Source of the DNA: Phaseolus vulgaris
Lineage: Eukaryota; Streptophyta; Magnoliopsida; Fabales; Fabaceae
Length of the DNA: 64,000 nucleotides
Assembly (NCBI RefSeq): GCF_000499845.2
Contig: NC_023759.2
Coordinates: 36,056,273-36,120,272 of the forward strand
Reading direction: 5' to 3'
Numbering within the stretch: the stretch's first letter is position 1; each line of letters opens with the position of its first letter. The notes under the pieces were generated by a model. The model saw only the letters and a program-made list of their open reading frames with translations. It was not told where the DNA came from and did not search any database. The position numbers and the translations under genes are program-made. Shown piece after piece: positions 53,840 through 64,000 of the stretch.

Positions 53840-56800
53840 TTATGCAAGCTCGGGACCAGATGGCAATGCGTCATAACCATCATGGTGCTGCTTACTGGTA
53901 GTATCTTTTTCAACAGGGATGCACTTGAGGATAACAGCTATAGGAATGCTAACTGCTCCGATTAACACACTTAGTACCCAGAATTGCCAGTTTAGAGGCA
54001 CGGTGCTGGCAAACGTTCCAAGGAATTCAACTATCACCACTTGAAATGCTACAGTGGCGAAAATTATCGACAAAAATATCCAGCTGTCGAAAATGCCTCT
54101 GAATACGTTTATTTTTTCAATATCTCTGCTGTTTATCTCATTGAACACCTGAAAATAGAGAGAAAGGAAAAACAACAAGCTAAATAAAGGCAAAACAATG
54201 TATCCCGCCACTTCTTTCAACAGGTTTGAAATTTTGTTTTAGCATCCATGTTCGGAATTTCTCATGTTTGGAGTCTATAAAATATAACCAACAAATCGGA
54301 CATGATGCGTGCAGAGTGTACCTGGCAAAATACAAAGGTGTTGAATATCAAAGTGTTGAGCACTTCTGTTGCATCCGAACCACTAATTCTGAGGATCCTC
54401 TTCCCGTCAAAATTTAAAATCGCAAGGATAATTAATTGGTATATACTTTGACCAATGATATTCCTCCACATAGGTTTGGTGATGAAGTTTGCTCCCCTTG
54501 CAACAGGGGGTCTTTTCAAAAGTCCATCATTAGGAGGTTCAGTTGCTAGGGCTAATGCACCAAGAGTGTCCATGATCAAGTTGACCCAAAGCAACTGAAC
54601 AGCCGTGAGTGGAGCAGATCCTGAAAGAAGAAAGACTATCACCGATGTTGCTTGAAAAAACAAAACAGAATATATAAGTAAAAACAAATTCCATTAACCA
54701 ATAAACCTGTGATGCATGCAGAAAAGAAGTTGATAACCAGAGCAACAACATTAACTGTCAATTGAAACTGCACGAATTTTTGAATGTTTATATATACTGA
54801 ACGTCCCCACTTGACAACATTGACAATAGTTGTGAAGTTATCATCCAGGATAATGACATCAGCATTTTCTTTTGCAACCTGTAGATGTTATTAATGAACA
54901 AGGACAAAAAAATGTTATTAGAGTCATTATACCTCCAGGTCTGGTAAAGGAAAAAATAAATACGCAACTGGAATAGAAGTTGACAATTTATATCTTAAAC
55001 ATAATGCAGGACAATTGTACAAAAACTAAGACTACGCTTAACTGCGACCTAGTAAACAAGAGATACAAACCTCAGTTCCTGCTATGCCCATTGCAAGTCC
55101 AATGTCTGCCTCCCGCAGTGCTGGAGCATCATTAGTTCCATCACCAGTAACAGCAACAACCTCCCCAAACATACTCCTCAAATTGTTTACCAACTTGTAC
55201 TTGTCGAGCGGTAAGGATCGTGCCATCACCTGAAACCATATCAAGTACAAAAGAAAAGTCAAGCATCTCAAGAGAGGATACAAATACAGAATTTGAGATG
55301 AGAAAAGAACCTGGATCCTAGGTATGATATTCTTCATTTCCTCAGAAGACAGGTCACCAAACTTTGGACCATCTATGACTACACCATCCTCAGTAAGTAT
55401 ACCGCATTCTCTGGCTATAGCTTCTGCTGTATGTATGTTATCACCAGTAACCATGCGGACAGTTATTCCAGCAGCTATACAAGTTTGAACAGCTTCCTTA
55501 ACTCCAGGGCGTACAGGATCCTTGATTCCTACTAATGCTATCAGAGTATAGCCACTATCAGGAATGTTGGCTTCCTCATGCATTTCATTTATGTCTTTGA
55601 AGGCCAAACAAAGAGTTCTCAAAGCTTCGGAGGCAAAATCATTTATAATACTAAAGACATTATTTGCCTGCTCTTCGGGAAGATCAACAACTTCCCCATT
55701 GCAATCAATAATTTTGTCACACGTCTTTAATATTATTTCTGATGCACCTTTGCAGAATGCTCGGACCCGTCCATCAGGAAGACCCACAAGCACAGACATT
55801 TTCTTTCGGACTGAATTGAATGGCTCAACTTTGAGTATCTTGTACTCTCTACGCTGGGCATAGGCATCAAAATCAGCACCCAAAAGGCAGCCAAATTCCA
55901 ATAATGCTGATTCTGTTGGGGTTCCCAATATTGTGTCCTTTCCATCTTTATCCTTAACTACTTCAGCAGAAGTATTTTGAAATATAGCCTGCAAAAGGAT
56001 GTTTTGAACTCCTTCAGGTGTACATGCTTTCAGTTCTTCTACATTCTCGTTACCTTTTATCTGCACTGCTTTTTCGCATATCCATGTTTTAGTAACCACC
56101 ATTCGGTTAGTGGTGAGTGTCCCTGTCTTATCTGTGCAAATGCAACTAGCTGAACCCATAGTCTCACAAGCAGAAAGATGTCTTACAAGAGCCTTTTCAT
56201 TCATTAATTTTTTCATTGCAAAAGCAAGACTAAGTGTCACAGCCAGTGGCAATCCTTCAGGAACCGCAACAACTATTATGGTCACAGCAACAGCAAAGAA
56301 GTCCAGTAACTTCATTGCATCATCCGTAGACCAGCTGGCAAACTCACCTTTATGTACTTTTTCAATCACAAACCTTATGGTCAGCACCACAAATGTCAGA
56401 ATGGCAAATGCCAAACCAATTTTACCAATAACAGTAGCAACTCCATTTAATTTAACCTGCAATGGGGTCTCATCATCTCCCCCCTCGTTAATAGTCTCCA
56501 TCAATTTTCCCCATTCAGTCCTCATTCCAACAGTTGTAACTAACATCTTCCCCTGACCATCCTGCACTTTGGTTCCTGAGAGAAGAAACGGTTTTTCTTT
56601 ATCTACATTTACTGGTTCGCTCTCACCTGACAAACTCGATTCATCAATAAGCAAAAAGTATCCTGATATAAAAATTCCATCAGCTGGAACTTGATCTCCA
56701 GTTGACAAATGAACAACATCACCAACGACTATATCATAAATTGAGATCTTCTGCCTTTTCCCATCCCTAGTGACCTGAACAAATATCTTTTTCTTCTCTT

Positions 56801-57413
56801 TGTCCAAATCCCTGAACTGCAGGGATTGCTTGTAATCACTGACAGCTGTAACAGTGACTACTAAGAATATACTGAGGACGATGCCCACACCATCATACGT
56901 TCCATTTGGCCACCCTTCAGTGGCTATCCCTACACCTATAGAAACTACAGCACAAACAATGAGAATGATCAAAGTTAAGTCCTGCAGTGCATCCCACACA
57001 AACATCAGGAACGATCTGGGAGGTTTCTCGGTATAACGATTGAATCCATAAATCTTTTGTCGGCTATTTATACTCTCTTCGCTGACACCTCCATCCACAG
57101 AAACTGACAGTTTCCTTGCTATGGCTTCAACTCCACCAATATTATTTAAGATCTTCTTATCATGGCCCCGAACAATAGAAGCAATCTCCTCTGGATGAAT
57201 ACAAAAACCAGCGTCTCTCACCTCACTCGATAGCTTGTATTCAACACGATTACCAGCTACAACAGAACACCAGTTTAGCTTAGAAAACATATAAAGAGAA
57301 AGCGATAAGTTCTAAAGCAGTGATAAGAACTTTGACTATTGAAATTGGAGCACCATACCATCGATAAAATGCAATGCTGCCTTTTGAACATAGAGAGCAA
57401 TTCGAAATTTTTC
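53840..57413 (-). CDS. Type IIB (calmodulin-regulated) Ca2+-ATPase, ACA4/ACA11-like; first coding exon not found
   Basis: A P-type pump that moves Ca2+ out of the cytosol; the ACA4/ACA11 group sits in the vacuole membrane. Minus-strand exons 57413-57359, 57256-55311, 55229-55071, 54878-54707, 54620-54322 and 54148-53840 join in phase to 980 codons including the stop. Visible features, in order, are [13 protein letters not shown] (end of the N-terminal region), the actuator-domain motif SLSGESEP, the membrane segment [10 protein letters not shown] with the Ca2+-binding Glu, the phosphorylation motif [16 protein letters not shown] (nucleotide domain) and [12 protein letters not shown]. They are followed by [10 protein letters not shown] (hinge), the C-terminal membrane segments, and the tail [15 protein letters not shown] typical of this subgroup. 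Relatives have about 1,025-1,030 residues, so roughly 50 N-terminal residues, including most of the autoinhibitory calmodulin-binding region, are unaccounted for. The first visible exon starts after a good acceptor (TTTGTCAG), so an upstream exon is expected. Confidence 0.93.
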
Positions 57414-60400
57414 CTGACAAAGGAAGTCAAATATGGTGTATTAAAATTGGTAACTGAGAACTGACAATGTACCAAAAAGGTAGCAATATCGTCACACATC
57501 TTATCACATGAAATGGTATTTCGTGAAATGAGTGCTGAAATAAAATTTTGACAACGTTTAAGGAGAATTCTTTCAAGAAGCCTCACTTTGTAAAAGGATG
57601 GTTAATCATAATGCAGAGTGATCATTATTATAATTTTTGTCAGAAGGAATGGAGGAAATCCCTTTATTAATGTGTCAACATGTAAGTGAATAATGAAATG
57701 AAAGACATTTTCATTTTTTTTCATAATCATTAGATGGTTTGGCCATATGAGTTCAACTGTGATGTAACTTGGAGAAGGTGTTAAATTGAGTCTCATATTC
57801 TTTTCTCTTAAACATACCCTTATCTGTCAATCACTCGGAAAATGTTGTTTCAACCGAACTGAAATGCAAATGGAATTTAAATTCACTAAATCATGTTTTA
57901 TTTAAGCTATCTTACACAGCTTATAGCCAAGATTATCAAGAGTTGCTATTACACATTTACACTGCAGTGCAAATATCCTGATTGGCAATATATTTTCATT
58001 TACAGAAAAGTAAATTGCATGATTTTGCTAATATAAAAGATGAGAGAAATAAAAAGAATATCAGAGGAAGTTTTGAAAGGAAATCTTAAGTTAAAAATTT
58101 GTAGTATTTTTTTTTTTATAAAAGTTTTGTTAAGCATAACTACAAAATCTGATATATCTCATGGCCATATCTCAACATTCATATATGTCATTATATGAAT
58201 CATTACATAGAAGAAAAATAAAACAACAAACATGAGAAACTAAACTAAACTTATGCAAATGCAAAGAAATATAAAGAGAACATCAAAGACAAGTGAGACT
58301 AAACTAAACAAAATATGAGGAGTTTATGTAACTATTATAAAGAAATCAAGATCAAGACAGCTTTCTATTATACTATTATACTCAAGTTTATTAACCAATC
58401 CTAAAGAAACTAATCTATCAGTATAGTTACCTCCCTAAAAATCTAAAAATATGAGAAAACCTGAGTTCCTAAAAAAATTGTAGTATTCATCTTCATAAGA
58501 AATTATCTTCTTACTATAGTAAAAATATTTATCAAAGTTACAAGGGATATATTCTTGAACCTTTGTCTTTTAATTTATAACTTCTCAACTTATTTGAAAA
58601 ATGGGTAAAACTTATTTTAATATATATATATATATATATATAAGGAGTCATCATTAGATTTCTTAAGACTTTTTATAAGTTTTGTTTCAATACAAGAGTT
58701 AATTTTTATAATAATTTATTATATTTTAATGTGAGGATAACTTTTATAAGATGAAAATAACATTTATTTCTATAACTCAGTTGTTTAAAACTTTAAATCT
58801 TAAATTTTAAACCTTTTTAGATTACATCATCCTCCAAGTGAGAACTTTTATAATGATTATAATTATGTATTGGAAATGGTTTTAGTTATTTCAATAAACT
58901 TTTCTTATAATAATGCATTGATATAGAATAATCATCTTTAAACATGATTAAATTTGAAATGCATAAGAGGTAAGTATTTATTTATTCCTGGCGGTGAAGA
59001 CACAAACCAGTACTATCTGGCAAACAAATGTTTGTAATTGTATCGCTAATTTTGTGAAGAAATTATTGAATAGAATAAATTGGCTGACAATAATTGATTG
59101 ATTGAAAAAAAAATGTTAATTAAACTCTTCGTTAACTGTTAATCAATGAGAAGGAGTATTCAGGGTAAACCTTGGTTTACTTTTAGAGGAAATATTTACT
59201 TTCATGGACTGGCATCCGCCATCGTTGACATCAATACAGCAGCAGAAATTTCGGCGACAATTTACATTTGCAAGCAAATTCAATTCAAAGGTTGTTTAAA
59301 TTTCGTAACATTGGTGTTGTTTGTGTTGTTGTGGCTTTGTTGAAATGGAAAAGTCAAGTAGACGCGTCTAAAGCGCGTTTGAAGTCATTCTCAACTCAAC
59401 AAAAAATGACAAGTCTAAGAGTATATAGAAACAATTTTTTTCTGCTTTTATTACAATAAAAATAATAAATGATTACAAAAACAATAAATAAAATTATCTC
59501 TTTTTTAATTCAAATAATTTCACCTTTTATTTAAATTACTATTTTTTATTTTCAATTCCTTCACTCTTCATCCTCTCATTAGTAAATAACCTACAAACTA
59601 TATTCTTTGCCCAAAAAAAATACCCTAGAAACTATATCATATTTCACTTCTTCATTACTAAACCAAACATGTCATTACACTGCTAAAGAACAGGAATGTC
59701 ATTTTCATAGGTTGTACAACAGTACATACCAACTGCCTTTTTATTTTATTTCTCTTTCTCACATTTTCTGTCTCGATGGGGGGTTGATGTCTATCAATTT
59801 CAATTATTAACTAATTAATGGTTTGGTCAGCTGCTTGGCTCATCTGCCTTTGGCATGGAAATTTCGAGGAAGTTTCCACTTTCCATGGTTGCATAAATAA
59901 ATTAAATTAATTTGCTATCGTAGCGGAGGTCAATTATATACGTACCAAATACTTCTAAGATACTTGACACTTCACACTTCTTTCTCTCTCGCGCTCTCCA
60001 TATATATTTATGGTATGAAAATGAACATTTCTTTATCACATTGTAAAAACTAATCTACCAACTATGTCAAAAGAAAAGAAAAACTATATAGGTATCATGC
60101 AAAAGTCAAACCTTGGATGTTGTTAAAAGTCAAACTAATAAATTATCATAATTGAAAAATGGTTATATTCCTCGTAAAAAAAGTTCTGCATACTTTTCCA
60201 ATGTAGATGAGTAACTTGTTCTTGAAATACAAGGCTTAAGTATAGACCTTCGTTTAAGTTTGCTTTGACCTTGTTCAAGTTTATTTCATTGTTTGTTTCA
60301 TAATAAGGCCAGAGACTTTACATTATTAATAGTCTTAAAGGACCACGTTTACGTGCCAACCAGCGTGTGTGTGTACATATATATATATTACATTACATTA

Positions 60401-63400
60401 AAAGAATCCAAAATAAATAAATTATAATTTTAGTTTTCCCCTGATTTTTTAATACTTATCAATATTTTCCATGAGATAAAATGTTTTATTAAAATTTAAA
60501 ATAAAATGTAACAATCTAAAATACACAGTCTAATATGAAAAACTGGGTTAAATGTATTTCAAGGAAAGAAAGAATGATTAAAATGTTATTTATTTGCTCT
60601 ATTTATACTTTTAATTCGCAATAATCAATGTGTTTGACATTGTAAAATTTTGTTTTCTATTGTTTTTTTTTTCTCAACTAAACTTATATCTTAGACTCTG
60701 GATACTTCATAACTCATCAATATTAGGGATTTGAAGAAATGTATGGAAAATTTAAGTGAATTGAGAGATTTTATATTTTATTAAAATAAGAAATTGAATA
60801 ATACAGATAATAAAAACAATTGAACCAAATAGTCTAATAGTAAAAACAACCGAGGATAGTATACTAATTAAAAATACAAAGAAATAGAAATGGACTGAGA
60901 TTTTATCCTAAATATAATAAAAAAATAAAGATAAAGATGAATTAAAATAAAAATTGAAAATGTAAAAAAAAAAAAAACTAATCAACATCTAACTATAAAA
61001 TATGTTGGATGAATTATTTCAAAAAATAGTAAAGAAAAAAATTTAAAATTTAAAATTAGAATTAGTTTATACATAAATTAATTTATAAAAACTCTCTCTT
61101 ATAACTTTTTGTTTTTTTATTTTTATATTCTGTATAAATTAATATTAATTTTTTTTAACTTATACGTAAATTAAGATTAACTTTTTTAACACATACATAA
61201 ATTAATATTAACTTATAAAAAAAAATATTTCTTAGAAGAGCTTATGGAGAAATTGGTCTAAACATGTCCTTATTAGCTAGGAAAACTTACAATTTATAAC
61301 TAATATGAAGAAAATTCTCATAGTTTACAAAATATCTATTTGAACAAAGTTCTTCATAGCTACCTCTAAAAAACAATATAAAAAAAATGAAGTTAATTAT
61401 AAGATAAAACTAACTTATTTTCAACTTAAATATAGAAATTTTGGAGAAATTATAAGTCTTGATCAGTTAATAAATTAAAGTAATATCTAAACACTTTTAA
61501 TTGGTTGAAAGAAACGTACAAACAAACTGAAGTATCATCATCTCGAACACACTTAAACTGCTAAAGCTCAAGGCAGCCCAGTACTAAAAGAAAGGAAATC
61601 GTAATTCTGATTCACTAAGATGAAACCTAAATATATATCGAGAGAAAGAGGGTTAGCATCGGTATAGTGTTAGAAGGAAACTATGAGGATAAATATTTAA
61701 AACTGACTACAGATAAAGGAAGAATGTTGGCAATGAATGCACCCAAAAGGTAAAACTTAGATTCTTTCTGAGAATCTACGTTAAAAACGTGTTAAGATGG
61801 AAACTTCAAATCCCTCATGATACGTTGGCATTGTTAGTGTTCAACATGATCCACCCAATGTGAAGTACGAGCACTAACTTTTTTTCTTCTTTTTGTTGTT
61901 TGTGGGTTGTCAGTCATATATCATGACAAGCACCACCATGAGAAAAGATAACAAAATCCACTTTTAAGATAATGATGGTCATTTTCATATATTTTAATTA
62001 AATTTTATCTTTAATCTACACAATCTTCATTACACTTTCTTCTCTTAAAATATGTATATCCACTATTTAGACTATATATTAAAAATTTGCAGGAAAAAAG
62101 TTTCAAAAAGGTTTTAATTGAAATTAAAACACTTGTAGTAAAGTATTAGTACTAGTTTTATCTAAAATAAAAAGGTACTAGTGGTAGTTAAGCCTACTTC
62201 AAGGGGGTAATACTATTTAGGTAAGGTTCAGAAAAGGCGGCTATTGTGCAAATCAAGAACTACCATGCTCAATCTTTTTAGAGTGACAAACACTTTAATA
62301 GGACTGCGTAGCCCCAAGCTAATGTACGTATATCATTTAAGTCCTATTGTGTACTTTGATGAAATAAAATAAAATACAAAATATATAAATATAATGAATT
62401 ATGAAAGTATACAGAGAGAAGAAAAAAATATTAAATATTCTAAAACAACTGTTCCCTTAAAACATGTTGTACACTAACTTCACGAAAGAGTTTTGACACG
62501 TCACCAAAATGGAAAACTAAAACTTGTTGAATTAAATCAGATTTTTTTTTAAAGTATTGTTCATATTTATATGTTTCAAAGTTTAAAATGATATTAATTA
62601 TTTTTAAATTATTGTGTTGTTTTTATTAGTTTTTAGTTACTGTAATTTATAAATTCATTTGGAAGTAAAAAATAAAAAGTAAAATGTAGTTATTGTAAAT
62701 ATAAAAAAATTAAATGAAAAAAATAATTTTTTATCAAGATAAAAATATTAAATAAAAATTAGAAAATAAAAAATATTTAAAAAACTGTTTTGAAAATATG
62801 TTTCTTTTATTAAACTCAAATAAACATTTTATATCATTTGTGTTAGAAAAAGAAAGTTACGAGTTTCGTAATAATCCAGCAAAACTTCTCTACTGTTATA
62901 AAACAAAAAGGAAATGTTTTATATATGTTTACATTTTTTTATTAATCCCATTTTTACTCAATTTTCTTTTACGTTAATTATTATATTTTTATAGTTTTTT
63001 TTGTACATTTCTCATATTATCATCTCGAATGCACTTCAACACATTCATATATAAACAACATATTTTTCTGATTAATATATATATATATATAATTTCTAAT
63101 GAAATATTTATACCATAATTCCTTATTAATAAAATTATTATTTTAACATGAACTTTATAAATATGAATTTCTTAAAATTAAAAAAAAACATTCAGGTAAA
63201 AAATACTCACATCTATTTAAAAATTCATATTTGTGATATTGAGGTTTAAATGCTTATCCATAGGATTTTTTTTTTTTTCTAAACTGCAGTATTGCTAAAT
63301 GTGCTTTTGGTAATAAAAGTTGTAGTATTTTAGGTTAAACCTTTGGGTTTTCGCTATGTTGAAACCACTAAAAAAATTATTCCCATTTTATATTTTATTA

Positions 63401-64000
63401 TATTGCTATTTTAATTATATTTTAATATAAATTATTAATATTTATTATTAAAATAGATTGCAAAATGGGAGTATTTTGTCTTATAGGAGGTCAAAAGAAT
63501 CATTTTTCTAAACTTTTTCACATTGTGACGTTCGTTTCAAACCAATTTGTAAATATCATTCTCCATTTGCAGCTTATTTCACACCAACATCGAATCGACA
63601 CTTTTTTTTTCATCCAATAAAAAATCAATTTAAAATAAAACTGAAAAAAATAATTGAAAAAATAAAAAAAATCTCGCCACCTCATTTCTTATCTCTATTT
63701 TATCCATGAATCCACCTGTGAACATCGTTTTAATATTCCCTCCACCACTTTTTTACATTTCCTTAAACCAGAACTTGGAGAGCATGTGCATGCCAATGTT
63801 CTCACAGAAGCAAGAAATTAACAAACAACAACGATAATTGAAGCAATTAAAGTCTTCTTAACCTCATAATCAAGTAATCAATATATGGTTTCTGAATTCT
63901 TGACTAATTTCAGCTTGTTTTCTCTTGATTCAGATCCGTTCACACAAACTATTCTATACAGTTTTAGAGGGAATAAAATAGGTTAAACTTTGAAAATCAT
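57414..64000. other. AT-rich region upstream of the Ca2+-ATPase, no gene seen
   Basis: This is where the first coding exon and promoter of the Ca2+-ATPase should lie, but I see no exon encoding the expected Arg-rich N-terminus. The sequence is AT-rich with TA runs near 58620-58642 and 63074-63091. A less AT-rich patch at 59146-59400 has a 65-codon plus-strand frame without recognisable family features. Nothing else is supported. Confidence 0.5.

Noticed and set aside
59146..59343. 65-codon frame considered as a candidate first exon region of the Ca2+-ATPase
   Set aside because: It lies on the opposite strand from the ATPase, and neither strand encodes the Arg-rich N-terminus expected for that family.

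Overview
The window is nuclear DNA of a flowering plant: AT-rich, with intron-containing genes (GT...AG junctions), plant retrotransposons primed by initiator tRNA-Met, and plant gene families. The protein wording of the INO80 tail and the abundance of copia elements suggest a legume, possibly Phaseoleae; that is inference from memory of related proteins. Five host genes are supported. (1) 144-5328 (+): the 3' part of the chromatin remodeler INO80, with its 5' part outside the window. (2) 16321-19955 (+): a complete five-exon cytosolic NAD-dependent glycerol-3-phosphate dehydrogenase. (3) 34672-29407 (-): an unnamed six-exon protein with a coiled coil and a C-terminal SAP/Rho-N-like motif, whose last exon carries one extra nucleotide. 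(4) 46462-51229 (+): a four-exon nucleotide-sugar transporter of the UUAT1/triose-phosphate-translocator-like family. (5) 57413-53840 (-): a type IIB (calmodulin-regulated) Ca2+-ATPase of the ACA4/ACA11 type, for which no first coding exon is visible.

Between the genes lie layers of decayed transposable elements. A copia element at 8046-14178 (minus strand) has both LTRs, a primer-binding site and a polypurine tract, and a 1.08-kb solo LTR is inserted in its reverse transcriptase. An older copia element begins at 20936. It seems to be interrupted in gag by a 0.9-kb LTR-like segment, and its 3' LTR is split by a younger 4,989-bp copia element (23706-28694) with a perfect 5-bp target-site duplication (CTCTT). 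At 40934-43880 (minus strand) there is a wrecked FAR1/FRS (MULE-transposase-derived) coding region, interrupted by a second copy of the same solo-LTR family in the opposite orientation.

The remaining intergenic DNA (5.3-8.0, 14.2-16.2, 35.5-40.9, 43.9-46.4, 51.2-53.3 and 57.5-64 kb) is AT-rich with microsatellites and no convincing genes. Structures that the gene list does not explain are a 400-bp near-perfect inverted repeat just beyond the ACA stop codon, a degenerate ~70-bp tandem array in the last intron of the transporter gene, and a G-box plus TGGGCC cluster upstream of the SAP-like gene.

The host genes have no evident functional linkage; this is ordinary plant gene space. I did not find a convincing new biological system. 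The strongest items for follow-up are the inverted-repeat locus, the solo-LTR family and the missing N-terminal exon of the Ca2+-ATPase.
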